The translations under genes were made by a program, and so were the position numbers. Shown piece after piece: positions 48,364 through 59,167 of a stretch of 64,000 nucleotides of DNA. Source of the stretch: Candidatus Rifleibacterium amylolyticum (GTDB lineage: Bacteria > Muiribacteriota > Ozemobacteria > Ozemobacterales > Ozemobacteraceae). How positions within the stretch are numbered: the stretch's first letter is position 1; the number at the start of each line of letters is the position of its first letter. Location of the stretch: positions 248,001-312,000 of the forward strand of contig JAACJG010000008.1 in the NCBI GenBank assembly GCA_009917695.1, in the 5' to 3' direction. The notes beneath the pieces were generated by a model. That model was given only the letters and a program-made list of their open reading frames with translations. It searched no databases and was not told where the DNA came from.

Positions 48364-51300
48364 TTACCAGGCATTAGTTCTGAAGCGAAGAATCTTGCTG
48401 CCGCCACGGTCAGTCACATACATGTCGTAAGCGCCAGAATCTCCGGCAATAGTAATGGCCCATGGCTCGGTAAACTGGCTGAAACCAGCTCCTGAAGTGC
48501 CAAATGAATATAACAAAACGCCACTGGAAGCAATTACATTGACTTTGTCGCCAATCGGGTCGGTTACGTATATATTGTTGCTCGGCGCACCAACAACAAA
48601 ATAAGATGCATTCGTGGCATTTGCCGATGAAGTCCAATCAGCTACGCTGTTAAGATCGCTCTTGAAGCGCTTCATACGACTTGTACCAGAATCAGCCACA
48701 TACAGATTTTCAGCTCCAAGATATCTTATTCCAACAGGATCGAAAACCGTCTGAGACTGGCTGAAAAAAGCTCCGGTGTTGGCATCCAGCTTCTTGATCA
48801 GATCGTTACCGTAGTCGGAAATATATATTGCAGACCCGGCTTCTACCGATATTCCTCTGGGAACGTTGAACTGGCCTGCCGCTGTGCCTTGTCCCTTGTA
48901 AAACAGTATACTTGAAATTGAATTGAAATCATTCGCAGACCAGCCCTGAATTCGATGCTCTAAGCCAGGGACAGCTCCCAGATTCGTCTCAAGAGTATAA
49001 ATTGTGCTACCGGCAAAAGAAATATCCTGAATAGTGTATGGTGTAATTGAAGCAACTGTCGTCTGCGTAGCTATAGCAGTTAGATCGCCTCGGGTTGTTA
49101 AACCGGCAGTGTTATCGCGGGTCAGTTTTCTAACGATACGGAGAGTAGGCTCAGAAACAACGATTTCGGTTGGAGACAAAGTTAGAATTGAAGAAGGCGC
49201 AGTTACCAGAGTCGGGTATTCTTCGACTTCCCAGGCCCAGAAAACGAATGTTGTAGAAGCCACCTGATTGTATTTGTCCCTGGCAAAGACTCTTACCGTA
49301 TAACTGCCCGGTGTTTCGATGTTATAGTCAATCAGGCTTGTGCCGCTGCCCATATAAGAAGCACCCAAATACCAGGTGATACTGGCACCGCTTATTGGAA
49401 CCGCATCCTCGTCAATAGCAGCGGTATTGAAAGTGAAGGCATAATTGCCTGTATATGTGAGGTGAACAGGAATGTTGTTGCCATCGAGCAACGGGCCTGT
49501 AGCATACTGAGCAGGAACGCTTATACCTGGCGAAGAGCTGAAAGTCGGCAGCTTGTCCATCAGAAGCATAATTTGTGCTGATCTGGTAGTGCCCTCGCTG
49601 TCAGTTCCGCTGTAAGTGATTGTCTGCCAACCCCTTACATTGACCGCTAAGGAGGTTGTTGAAGAGCCATTACCGAGAAGTGTCATCGGGCCTTCTACCC
49701 AATGCCATTGCATGTTGATATAACCTGAAAGATCTGGTGTTCCCGTGTAATAGATGCTGCTGCCAGTATCATATCTGGTGCCTGAAGCTGGCGCAGTAAT
49801 AAGAGGATCAGCGAATCCGGTGCGCACTATTGTTGTAATGCTACCAGTGGTTCCATATTGATCTTTCCCTTCCAGGCGTATGCTGTAAGTGCCGGCAGGC
49901 AATTCAGCCGGTGCTGCGCTGAAATTATTTACCCCTGTTTTCCAGACAGCACCATCAAGATACCAGGTCATCGAGGCAGCCGGAATGCCAAAGCCACCAG
50001 AGTCAGTTCCAGCACCGGCGAAACTGATATTCTGTCCACCAAAATAATGGGCCGGCGAGACGGCAGGAGTTGTGATCGTCATGGTCGGCGGCGAATTAAC
50101 AAGGATCTGAATCGTGTGTGAGCTGAGAAGGCCTGAACTGTCAGTTGCAAGATAGGTAATTTTCTGATAGCCGCGGGCTGCTGCCGGCAAGGCATTCCAT
50201 GTCGCATTCTGCCCGGTGCCGAAATATGAGCTGTCATAATCGCGGTACCAGTAGGTTACAATACCGGCAAGAGTATCGGGAGTTCCGATGAATGTCGCAT
50301 TCGAGCCGATGTTATATCTTGCTCCATCTACCGGATTAATAATTGTCGGCTGGTCATGCCCATAGAAGAAGTTCAATGAAGTCTCACCAGTTGTGCCGTA
50401 GGTATCAGAGCCGACCAGGCGCAGATCATGGAATCCCACAGAGACGTTTCCAGGTGCAAACACGGCTGTAGCAGTTGCAGAGCGGATGGCCGTGCCTGAC
50501 AGGTCGAGATACCAGTTCATGGTCGAAGAAGCAATCGCCCCACCGATGTAAGAGGTTCCTGAGCCGAGGAAGCCAAAAGTCGTATTGTTAAAGAATCTTG
50601 AACCATTACCCGGAGTAATCTGCATGGTCGGTGTATCATTCTTGAGAAGCATTATCGAATGAGAGCTCATGTTGTTGGCGCTGTCTGTTCCAATATAGGT
50701 AATAGTATTCCAGCCATCGCTCATACGCGGATAGATATTGGCCAGAACATTAGTGTTTGCACCCGGTTCAGGCACGCCATCAATTTCCCAGCTCAGCGAA
50801 ATTGCCGATGAGGCAACCGTGCCGGTAAGGTTAATCACTGGATCAGTAGAAGATATTCGAGTTCCTGAAGCCGGCGGCGAAGAAATCGTGAGCGTCGGGT
50901 GACCGTAGTAAACAGCCTTAACAGTAGAGGTTCCCAGGGTTCCGAAGCCGTCAACTGCTGAGACATAAAGCGTATGCGTTCCAACTGTCAGATCTCCAGC
51001 CAGGACTGTGGCAGGAGCACCGGTTTTGAACAATACGCCTGTATCTCTATACCACTTGTAGTCGCTTAAAGTAAGGGGCAAACTTTCCAAAGTAAAATCG
51101 CCACCAGCAAAGAACACAGAATTCGAAGCTGGTGTGGTGAAATTCACTGTTGGCGAGTTGTTTACCAGTATGGTTACTGTGGCTGAACTGACAGTGCCGG
51201 CACTGTCAGTAGCGACGTATCTTATCGTATGCCAGCCATCGGCAAAAACTCTGCTTGTAGAACTGCCGGTAGCAAAGGGGGGCGCCAGAGACCCTGCACC

Positions 51301-54300
51301 AGAAATATGGTACCATTCAGCCGTCAAGCCATAAGAGCTCAAGTCTGGCGAGCCAACAAAACTGACATTGGGATTCGGGCTGGGAAAGGTCTGATTCATC
51401 GTCGGCGAGGTAATGCTTAAATTTGCAACGCCGTAGAACAGGTTGTTTCCGGTAACCTCACCGATGGTTCCAAAGGCATCAACGCCGCGCAACAGCATGG
51501 TGTTCACGCCGGCATTCAAGCTGCCAGCAAGAATAAGAGCAGGCGAGTTCAGCGTCGGTATTGCCGAACCGTTAAGATACCAGCTCATGCTGGCTGCAGA
51601 AATCGGCAGACCTTCCGAACTGGTTCCGATTCCGGTAAATGTGACATCATTACCGGCAAAGAAATATGAGTTGGAAGCCGGGCTGAAGCTCATCTGCGGC
51701 CTGGTGCTGACACGTATGTTTATGGTATGCGAACCAACAAAGCCTGAACTGTCGGTAGCCCGGTATTCTACCGTATACACACCCGTTGCCAGAGGCAGAG
51801 AAGTGAAGGTTGCTACAGTTTCGGTTAAAGCCCCGCCGATCCACCATTCAGGCGTGATGCCAAGCAACGCCGCTGGAGTCGCAACAAAATTTATATTGTC
51901 GGTTGAAAGGAAAACTGTTCCTGTGGATGGCAGAGAAATCGAAGGGATGGAATAGCCATAGTAAATATTCTGAGAATAAGTGCCTACGGTGCCGAAATTG
52001 TCGGTTCCCTCGATTGTTATCGTGTTATTGCCATTGTTCAGCCATGCCGTGTTAAGAGTGATGTTTGGCAAGCTTCCGCGGAAAGTGCCATTGACATACC
52101 AGCTGAAAGTCGCAACCGGCACTACGCCCGGATTGCTGTTTCCAGAAGCGGCAAGATCGATCGGGCGCCCGACGAAAAAGACCGAATTGTTGCCAGGAGT
52201 TATGTTGAGGTCAGGTTTGTTGTTCACGAGAACATTTACTGTGGCTGAGCTGACAAAACCCGAGCTGTCGGTGGCAAGATAACGTATGGTATTCCAGCCA
52301 GCAGCCAGCGAAACGCCAGTTATACTGTTGCCTGAGCCCAGCAGAGTCGGCGCGCCGGTAACATCATACCAGTCTGGGATGAAAGCGTGCGGAGGAGCTG
52401 GCGGCAACGAACCGGTGAAAGAAACGTTGGCGGCAGAGAGCGTCGTAATAGTGGTTCCATTAAGCGGATCACTTATAGTAAGATTCGCAACCCCGAAGCG
52501 AACTGAGCTGGTAGCCTCGGCAAACTCGTTCAAGGTATCGGTTGCCGTCACCCTGACGGTGTTCAGACCAGCATTGAGAGAAGCGGTCAAGGTCGCCGGA
52601 GAGCCTGTAAAAACAAGTGGCCCGCCATTGACATACCATTTCATGTTATTGGCCGGATCAATGGTGACACCAGCCTTGCTGGTTCCGGAGCCGATGAACT
52701 GAGCCGGCTGTCCGACGAAATAGAACGGGCTGGCTGCGGCATCATTTTTCAAGGCCAGAATTTCGAGGGCCGGGGTATCGTTAACTGTGAAGGTGACCGA
52801 AGAAGAACTGATATATCCTGAACTGTCCGATGCTACGTATCTGACGGTATAAGAAGCGATAGGCAAATTGGTGAAGGTTATGTTGTCCACATTAGTTCCA
52901 GTAGCGATGAGAGCACCGTTCAGATACCATTGTGTCGTGACTTCTGGCGAGGACGGAGCAGGAACAGCCCCGCAGTTTATTGTGTTGGCAAGAGAAGGAT
53001 AAACATTTCCATTAAAAGGCGCAGTTATTGACGCAAGAGGCTCACCGTAAACAATGCTGCGCGTAAGGCTTCCCGTTGTGCCCAACTCGTCTGTACCTGA
53101 AATGGTAACTTCATTGAGAAGCGGGAACTCACTCAGATTTGCAGCATTAATGATTGGATTGGTATCTGTATAATTAAACGTACCCTTCGAATTAACTATC
53201 TTCCAGCTGAAAGTGCTTACAGATTGAGGAATCGTTGCAGTATTCGATCCATAGCCATAGAGGGTGACCGGTCGGCTGATGAAATAACGCGGCACGTTGG
53301 GCGGCGAAAAATTCACTGTTGGTGGCTTATTGGCGAGAATAGTAACAGTTGCGGTGGCCCAGACATTTCCGCTGTCAGTAGCGCTGTATTCTATTGTGTG
53401 TAAATCTCTGGCAAGAGCGACTGTGGCAGGATTAGCTCCAAAGCGGTTCAGAGAGGCGCCATTATCATACCATTGCAGCTGAATATCCGGCAGATATGAA
53501 TCAGGCTGTCCCTGCAATGTTACCGGTAATGTATGATCAACGGTGGCACCGTTGGCGGGTGAATTGATAGACGGATTGTCTAGTCGGAAATTGAACGAGG
53601 CATCGATCTCAGCCTGCGTGCCATATATGTCTTCGCCCTGGAGGGTGATAGTGTGCGGGCCAGCAGAAATATCAACCACATTGAAGGTCGGACTCGCCTG
53701 ACCGTTCAAAGATGCTCGCAAAGCGCCGTCGACATACCATTTAAAAGTCGAAGATGCGATAGGTTCGCCGATAGCGCTGGTGCCGGACCCTGACAATACA
53801 ACCGGGCGCGCGAAAAAGGCGCCGCCGGCCGGAGTGATTTTCATCGTCGGAGGATCAGCCATGATAATCTGAATTGAAGAAGAGCCAACAAAGCCTGAAC
53901 TGTCGACACCACGATAAGTTATAGTACGCGAGCCGTATGGAATCGCATTAACAGCAGAGGTTAATGGGGTATCTGCTCCCAGCTGAGCGCCACCGGAAGC
54001 GTAATCATACCACCATTGCATATCAAGATTCGGCAATGAGTTTGGCGCACCCTCAAACAGAACGGCACTGCCACTGGCGAAACGCTGAGCAGGGGTTGGG
54101 TTTGAAATAGAAGGTTGAGCCCGGAACCAGATACTGATGGTTACATCATTCTTAACTCCGTATTCATCTGTAGCCTCAAGGCGCAAGCTATGCGGAGAAC
54201 CTGCCGTAGATAAGGTATTAGCCGGAATGGTGATAGACAAACCAGTGTAATTCGGCGTCACCGAACCATTGACATACCAGCTGAAAGTGGCAACATTATT

Positions 54301-57300
54301 ACCGCTGGATGTGGTTCCTGTGGCTGTCAAGTTTACCGGCCGGTTGGCAAAGAATACAAGATTGTCGGCCGGAGGCGATAATACCGGCAACAATATTGCG
54401 ACGGACGGTTCGTCGTTAATCAGGAGCTGGATCGTAGTAGAACTTACAAATCCTGATGAGTCAGTGCCTTCATAGCGTATGGTTCTGATTCCGGCAGGCC
54501 AACCGTCGGTCACTATATCAACGGTAGGATTCGGAGCACTGGAAAACCAGACTCCATCCCGATACCAGTTCATGGTTATGGCGCCATCATCAGGATAACC
54601 GTTGAATGATATGGTGTCATTCGTATCATATCGAGAACCGGAAGCCGGAGCTGTGATAGATGCGACCGGGTAACCAAATGCGACATTTATCGGGCCAAAT
54701 GTGTCTGTTGTGCCGAGATCGTCGGTTCCCTGAAGCGTTAGAGATCTTACGGAGGGATACAGAGGTGGCTGGTTAAGAATGCCATAGGATGGCGTTGAAG
54801 TAGCCGTAATATCAGATCCGCCAGAAATAGTCCATTTCATTGTCGATCCGGCAACCGGCAGGCCACTGATCACAGAAGTGCCGGAACCTGTAAAAGTTAC
54901 TGTACGACCAGCAAAGAAGATTGAATTGTTGCCGGGATTGATTTCGAGAGGTGGCGGGTCATTGATCAATATCTGAATGCTTGAAGAACTTATGAAACCA
55001 GCACTGTCGCTGCCCACGTAAGTTATCGTGTGACGGCCCTGCGGCATCGCGTAATTGGCAAGGCTGGCGGTGTTACCCATATAGACAGGGCCACCGCCAT
55101 CATCGCGGTACCATTGCATGGTTATCGCAGCCGTTGGGGCTGGCACCGCCGAGAAAGTCACCGGAGTATTCAGCGCAGTAACGATGGGAAATACCGAACC
55201 CGATGCCGGAGCTGTAATGCTTGCAAGAGCCACGCCGTAATAGATGCTGTTGGTAATACTTGCGGGAACTCCGAGATCGTTCTCGCCCTCAGCAGTGATA
55301 AGATTTGTTCCCAGAGGGAGCTGACCGGGGCTGACGGTCTGCGGCGATCCGCTTCTCCATACAGTTGCGCCGCCGTCAAGAGACCAGACGACGCTGGTTG
55401 CGATCACAACGGCGTCATTCGCCCTGAGCTCAAATGCCTGTCCGATAAACAGTTCTGAATTGTTAGTCGGAGTGAAAGTAATTGAAGGGCTGTCGCTTAC
55501 CCTGACGCGAATGGTGGTTGAACTGACAACGCCCTGAGAGTCAGTGCCGATGTAAGTCATATATTGCATGCCATCAGGCAGCGTGTCGGTAAGAGATTGC
55601 CCGCTTCCTCTCAGTGATGCGCCGGGCTGATCGTAGTTAAGCCACCATTCCATTGTCAGCGGCTCGGTTATATCCACGCCGGTAACGGAATCGGGAACAG
55701 CGGTGAAGGTATAAGGGGTTGCCGTCGGAATTACTGCATCAGATACCGGGTCAGTAATAGCTGCGTTTGGCGCACCGAGGTAGACTTTCTTGACAGTTGA
55801 GCCGGCGGCGCCAAGGCTGTTGTAGCCCCTGAGTTCGACATCCTTCAGACCGGCCCCCAGAACAGCCATGCGCGCAGGCGTAATCGTCATTACTGAATAG
55901 GAAGCCAGTTCGAGAACACCGTCTATATACCAGGCCATTCGACTGCCGGGAAGCGTGCCATCGACGGAATCAGTTCCCACGCCAGTAAATACGACATCCT
56001 GTTTTGCAAAGAAAACCGTACCGGCGTCAGGAGTAAAATCCATGACCGGAAACTCGCCAATACCTATGCGAATGGTACTTGAACCAACAAAACCCGAGCT
56101 GTCAGTGCCAAGATAGGTTATATAATGATAACCATCTGGCAACGTATTGGTTGTAAAAGTCGCTCCATCGGCAAGTTTTGTTTCGCTCGGCAAACCAATG
56201 TCCCGCCACCATTCCATCAAGATTGTGCCGGTGCTGTCTGGTTCTCCAGTAAAACTGATATTCGTACCTGAAGTAAATGTCTGATTATTGGGCGGCGTAA
56301 TAATGCGCGCCGCCTTAACGCCAGCAGTAATGGTATTGGTAATAGCTCCAGAGGTGCCATAGGGGCCGGTGGCAATGAGAGTGATCTGATAGGTACCCGA
56401 AGGCAGCTGACCAGGCTGGGTTACAGAAAAACTTTTGCCATTGCCAAGCAGCCAGGGGCTACCATCGAGCAACCAGCTGACCCTGCTGTTTGGAATTTCG
56501 TTATTATTGGTATCAATACAGGTTGCCGCGAAACTTATCGGTCTATCGGTAAAGAGATAACTGCCTGTCTGAGGCAAAAAGCTCACGATCGGCACGCGCT
56601 CTACAACTATGTTTATTGTTGATGAGCTGATTATGCCCTGGCTGTCTGAGCCGATGTAGGTAACTTTGTGAGCGCCGTTCGGAGGGCCGTAATTCACGAT
56701 CGAGCCACTGCCAAAACTGGCAATATCGTCATTAAGAAACCACGCCAGCGTCAGAGTTCCGGTCGAATCTGGAGTTGCTGTAAAAGTAACTACGTCGAGC
56801 GGCTCAAAACGTGTGCCACTGGCGGGGCTGGTAATGCTGGCCACCGGCCAGCCCATCTGAATTACGTGAACAGGGCTGGTTGCCGTACCGAACTTCGAAG
56901 GGCCCTCTACTCTGACACGCTGGGCACCGGGAACATATGCGCCGGCGCTTATTGAAAATGCCGCGCCATCACGCCAGATATCCGGCGAGTCGTTGAGATA
57001 CCATCGAAACTGGGATGAATCGAGCGGAGTATTATCAGTATCCGTGCCAACTGCGGCGAATGGAATATCATAACCCTCGAAGAAAACAGCAAGGTTGTCA
57101 GGTGTGAAGCTTATGCGGGCAGGAACATCATACCAGATAATGATGCTGGTCGAACCGACGGCGCCGCCGCTGTCGGTGGCTGAGAGACGTATTTCATGGC
57201 GGCTCGAAGTCATGCTGGCAACGGTAAAAGTCGTGCCTGAGCCGATTATACCGTCGATATCTGATGTCCAGATCAGTTTTGTTGCATCGGTAATTGGCCC

Positions 57301-58989
57301 GTCTTCGAGGTCGGTGGCACTGCCGACAAAGGTAACCGGAGCATTCGGCAGAAAGCTCGCATCGTTGAGAGGTTGTTCAATAACACAGATCGGCCGGCCA
57401 TTTATTATCGTTATATTCTTGGTGCCGGTGCCAGCGACACCATTCGAATCAAAAGCCTCAAGGGCAACCGTATAGCTTCCCTGAGAAAGAAACAGCCAGG
57501 TAAAAGTGGCGCCACCGGTCTGACCGAGCGTGAACGGCTGCGTGCCTGTTGCGACATACCAGCTCATTGAATCCGGGCTGATGACAGTGTTGAGATAATC
57601 TCGCGCCGTTCCGGTGAATACGATCAGGCCGGGCTCAAATGCAGTGGCGGTTGGCTGGCCGACAGTTACAGTGGGGGCCGAAGTTACTCTGACCTGAATC
57701 TCTTTTGTGGCCGTGCCGATGCCATCGGTAACCGATACAGCGATAGATGCAACCTGAGTGACCCCGGGAGCAAGTGCGGGCGAACGCCAGGAGATAATTG
57801 ATTCTGTCGCGCTCGACAGAAGTGTTCCGCGATCGACGGCCCAGTTATAGGTTAGAGGCAGGCCAGGCGGAAACTTTGTTTTTGCCTCGTATTGAGCAAC
57901 AGTATTGCCGGGAATCTGGCTGGTCGAAGACCCGACAATATCGACAGCGCGGGTGACCGGTCGCAAAAGGATTTCGCCGGGAAAACTCACCTCACCGGAA
58001 CTGGCAACATTTATCGCCAGGTTGGCGATCGAAGTCAGACGCGGGTAATATTGGCCGTCTTCGCTGGCAGAAAAATAGACGGTGACCGAAGCCGAAACCG
58101 ATGGTACCGCCCAGTCAGCATAGTCTTTGGCGATATAAGTAAAAGTGCTGACGTTGGTGAGCCATTTTGTCGCTATCGGCTCGTTCTCGGGGTCTTTGTA
58201 ATGACCAAAAAGACGAAGAAAGGCGCTGCCTTCTTCCGGGTATTTATCGGTGGTTATGCTGACTATAGGCGCCTTGTTGGTAATGCCGGCTGTCGGCAGG
58301 GTCAAGCCAATGATTTCGACATTTTCCGGGTTGAAGGTCGTTGCCGGAATATCGAAGCTGAGACCGGAAAGTTCTTTGTCGGCGGGCGGTTCGACCTTTA
58401 TGGTTCCGGCGGCGGCGGCCGGCATATAAGGCGACACATAGTAGCCATTCGAATCTACTGTGAACTGCTCGCCCCAGAACCAGACCTTGCATTTGCCAAC
58501 CGGATTGCCGTTGAGATCTTTGATGATCATGCGGATCTGGTTTTCAGCGATATCTGGCGGACTGATAACGAGCGGAACATTCGCTGTAGGAGCGCTTTGT
58601 GTCAAACTTTTGGCACTTGCCCGAATTTTATAGACTCGCCCGGAAAGTGAGGTTACCCGGGCAATAATGCGATAAGTGCCAAACGGGACGTTTTCAAATA
58701 CGAATTTACCGTCCTGATCGGCGCGGGTGGACATATTGGGTAATTCCTCGATCATGACGAAAGAATCGAGGAAACGCAGACTGGGAGAAAATGAGCTTAT
58801 CTCAGGCCTTAAGGCTGTAATCGTCGCATCGATTGAAATCGTGCCCGAAATAGTGCCTGAGACAACAACTGGGGTACCCGGCACTAATCCTGTTCCAGTG
58901 CTACTGCCACCGCCGCCACCACCACCACCGCCGCAGCCAAGAAATACGAGCAGCACAATCAAACTGGCAAAAAACAAACGCACAGCCAT
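48364..58989 (-). CDS. 3,541-residue surface lipoprotein with about 30 Ig-like domains and NHL propeller
   Basis: The signal peptide ends VFLGC (Cys19), followed by nine Gly. Next is a CnaB-like domain (DGKFVFENVPFGTYRI) and a few PKD-like domains. Then about fifteen tandem two-domain units of roughly 175-185 residues lie between 57,400 and 49,550. One domain of each unit ends with a motif like GTDSSGFVSSSTI; the other contains motifs like FFAGRTVTFTGSGTS and WYVDG. The last 220 residues form an NHL-type propeller (NVPRGISV, YISDYGNDLIKKLD, LYVADSGTSRMKRF, MYVTDRGGSKILRF). It is probably a long stalk carrying a binding head. Pseudopilin cassette III lies directly upstream on the same strand. 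Confidence 0.9.
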   Translation of the reverse strand: MAVRLFFASLIVLLVFLGCGGGGGGGGGSSTGTGLVPGTPVVVSGTISGTISIDATITALRPEISSFSPSLRFLDSFVMIEELPNMSTRADQDGKFVFENVPFGTYRIIARVTSLSGRVYKIRASAKSLTQSAPTANVPLVISPPDIAENQIRMIIKDLNGNPVGKCKVWFWGEQFTVDSNGYYVSPYMPAAAAGTIKVEPPADKELSGLSFDIPATTFNPENVEIIGLTLPTAGITNKAPIVSITTDKYPEEGSAFLRLFGHYKDPENEPIATKWLTNVSTFTYIAKDYADWAVPSVSASVTVYFSASEDGQYYPRLTSIANLAINVASSGEVSFPGEILLRPVTRAVDIVGSSTSQIPGNTVAQYEAKTKFPPGLPLTYNWAVDRGTLLSSATESIISWRSPALAPGVTQVASIAVSVTDGIGTATKEIQVRVTSAPTVTVGQPTATAFEPGLIVFTGTARDYLNTVISPDSMSWYVATGTQPFTLGQTGGATFTWLFLSQGSYTVALEAFDSNGVAGTGTKNITIINGRPICVIEQPLNDASFLPNAPVTFVGSATDLEDGPITDATKLIWTSDIDGIIGSGTTFTVASMTSSRHEIRLSATDSGGAVGSTSIIIWYDVPARISFTPDNLAVFFEGYDIPFAAVGTDTDNTPLDSSQFRWYLNDSPDIWRDGAAFSISAGAYVPGAQRVRVEGPSKFGTATSPVHVIQMGWPVASITSPASGTRFEPLDVVTFTATPDSTGTLTLAWFLNDDIASFGSGSIVNYGPPNGAHKVTYIGSDSQGIISSSTINIVVERVPIVSFLPQTGSYLFTDRPISFAATCIDTNNNEIPNSRVSWLLDGSPWLLGNGKSFSVTQPGQLPSGTYQITLIATGPYGTSGAITNTITAGVKAARIITPPNNQTFTSGTNISFTGEPDSTGTILMEWWRDIGLPSETKLADGATFTTNTLPDGYHYITYLGTDSSGFVGSSTIRIGIGEFPVMDFTPDAGTVFFAKQDVVFTGVGTDSVDGTLPGSRMAWYIDGVLELASYSVMTITPARMAVLGAGLKDVELRGYNSLGAAGSTVKKVYLGAPNAAITDPVSDAVIPTATPYTFTAVPDSVTGVDITEPLTMEWWLNYDQPGASLRGSGQSLTDTLPDGMQYMTYIGTDSQGVVSSTTIRVRVSDSPSITFTPTNNSELFIGQAFELRANDAVVIATSVVWSLDGGATVWRSGSPQTVSPGQLPLGTNLITAEGENDLGVPASITNSIYYGVALASITAPASGSVFPIVTALNTPVTFSAVPAPTAAITMQWYRDDGGGPVYMGNTASLANYAMPQGRHTITYVGSDSAGFISSSSIQILINDPPPLEINPGNNSIFFAGRTVTFTGSGTSVISGLPVAGSTMKWTISGGSDITATSTPSYGILNQPPLYPSVRSLTLQGTDDLGTTDTFGPINVAFGYPVASITAPASGSRYDTNDTISFNGYPDDGAITMNWYRDGVWFSSAPNPTVDIVTDGWPAGIRTIRYEGTDSSGFVSSTTIQLLINDEPSVAILLPVLSPPADNLVFFANRPVNLTATGTTSSGNNVATFSWYVNGSVTPNYTGLSITIPANTLSTAGSPHSLRLEATDEYGVKNDVTISIWFRAQPSISNPTPAQRFASGSAVLFEGAPNSLPNLDMQWWYDYASGGAQLGADTPLTSAVNAIPYGSRTITYRGVDSSGFVGSSSIQIIMADPPTMKITPAGGAFFARPVVLSGSGTSAIGEPIASSTFKWYVDGALRASLNGQASPTFNVVDISAGPHTITLQGEDIYGTQAEIDASFNFRLDNPSINSPANGATVDHTLPVTLQGQPDSYLPDIQLQWYDNGASLNRFGANPATVALARDLHTIEYSATDSGNVWATATVTILANKPPTVNFSPPNVPRYFISRPVTLYGYGSNTATIPQSVSTFSWKIVNSKGTFNYTDTNPIINAANLSEFPLLNEVTISGTDELGTTGSLTRSIVYGEPLASITAPFNGNVYPSLANTINCGAVPAPSSPEVTTQWYLNGALIATGTNVDNITFTNLPIASYTVRYVASDSSGYISSSSVTFTVNDTPALEILALKNDAAASPFYFVGQPAQFIGSGTSKAGVTIDPANNMKWYVNGGPLVFTGSPATLTASLNAGLNTVRVTATDTLNEFAEATSSVRFGVANLTISDPLNGTTITTLSAANVSFTGSLPPAPPHAFIPDWYDVTGAPTLLGSGNSITGVSLAAGWNTIRYLATDSSGFVSSATVNVLVNNKPDLNITPGNNSVFFVGRPIDLAASGNSNPGVVPVATFSWYVNGTFRGSLPNITLNTAWLNNGNNTITIEGTDNFGTVGTYSQNIYYGYSIPSISLPSTGTVFLSTDNINFVATPAALLGITPEWWIGGALTETVATFTSLPLATGVYTVEYRATDSSGFVGSHTINIRVSTRPQMSFSPASNSYFFAGNDVTFTGIGTSSEGLPISAASMSWYLNGSAIPTLNSPALILAGSLNAGVNTMLLRGVDAFGTIGEVTGNNLFYGVANLSITSPTMNQTFPSPNPNVSFVGSPDLSSYGLTAEWYHISGAGSLAPPFATGSSTSRVFADGWHTIRYVATDSAGTVSSATVTILVNNSPTVNFTTPASNSVFFAGGDFTLESLPLTLSDYKWYRDTGVLFKTGAPATVLAGDLTVGTHTLYVSAVDGFGTLGTSTVKAVYYGHPTLTISSPPASGTRISSTDPVINLTGTVASSAISLSWEIDGVPEPGANTNVLANIYPRMSDGWNTITYIGTDSANNMSSHSIMLLKNDTPTMQITPGNGSRFFNNTTFGFLGSGTSYIGGAIASSTMNWYLDLSGTAIRSATATAVFAPGNVSVGFHDLRLVGSDTYGTTGETSLNFFYGHDQPTIINPVDGARYNIGSNATFIGTPDTLAGIVTYWYRDYDSSYFGTGQNATWNALPAAARGYQKITYLATDSSGLLSSHTIQILVNSPPTMTITTPAVSPAHYFGGQNISFAGAGTDSGGFGIPAASMTWYLDGAVWKTGVNNFSAAPAELPAGTYSIRLEGKDQYGTTGSITTIVRTGFADPLITAPASGTRYDTGSSIYYTGTPDLSGYINMQWHWVEGPMTLLGNGSSTTSLAVNVRGWQTITYSGTDSEGTTRSAQIMLLMDKLPTFSSSPGISVPAQYATGPLLDGNNIPVHLTYTGNYAFTFNTAAIDEDAVPISGASITWYLGASYMGSGTSLIDYNIETPGSYTVRVFARDKYNQVASTTFVFWAWEVEEYPTLVTAPSSILTLSPTEIVVSEPTLRIVRKLTRDNTAGLTTRGDLTAIATQTTVASITPYTIQDISFAGSTIYTLETNLGAVPGLEHRIQGWSANDFNSISSILFYKGQGTAAGQFNVPRGISVEAGSAIYISDYGNDLIKKLDANTGAFFSQSQTVFDPVGIRYLGAENLYVADSGTSRMKRFKSDLNSVADWTSSANATNASYFVVGAPSNNIYVTDPIGDKVNVIASSGVLLYSFGTSGAGFSQFTEPWAITIAGDSGAYDMYVTDRGGSKILRFRTNAW
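49550..57400 (-). repeat. About fifteen tandem Ig-pair coding units
   Basis: Protein-level repeats of about 175-185 residues recur head to tail. I count fifteen A-type ends of the form TDSxGxxxSxxI. The copies are diverged at the DNA level, so the array is old or under diversifying pressure rather than freshly amplified. Confidence 0.8.
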
Positions 58990-58995
58990 GCCTAA

Positions 58996-59025
58996 ATAAT
59001 ACCCTATCCTGCATCAATAAAGCAA
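58996..59025 (-). promoter_or_regulatory. Possible promoter of the giant lipoprotein, leaderless configuration
   Basis: On the minus strand TTGCTT (59025-59020) and TATTAT (59001-58996) are 18 nt apart. Six nucleotides separate the -10 box from the ATG at 58,989, and no ribosome site is present. Confidence 0.45.
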
Positions 59026-59064
59026 TATCCGCAGAATTATTTCTCTGGAAGTATATATATTTCT

Positions 59065-59142
59065 GGATTCTGCGACTTCGCCGTTGGCTCGCGCAGAATG
59101 ACAAGAAAAGAAGCGGCCTGCCAACTGACTCGCGCAGAATGA
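59065..59142. repeat. Paired GCGCAGAATGAC repeat fragments
   Basis: CTCGCGCAGAATGACA occurs twice, ending near 59,103 and 59,143, with GGATTCTGCG at the left. This is the CAGAATGAC variant of the inverted-repeat family seen whole at 62,778. Confidence 0.65.
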
Positions 59143-59167
59143 CAGCGTGAGAACAGCGCCGAATGAC

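Noticed and set aside
57892-58650. 252-codon plus-strand frame opposite the start of the giant lipoprotein gene
   Set aside because: The opposite strand has a continuous 3,541-residue frame with clear domains. The plus-strand product shows no motif, and its codon pattern is the shadow of Ig-domain codons.
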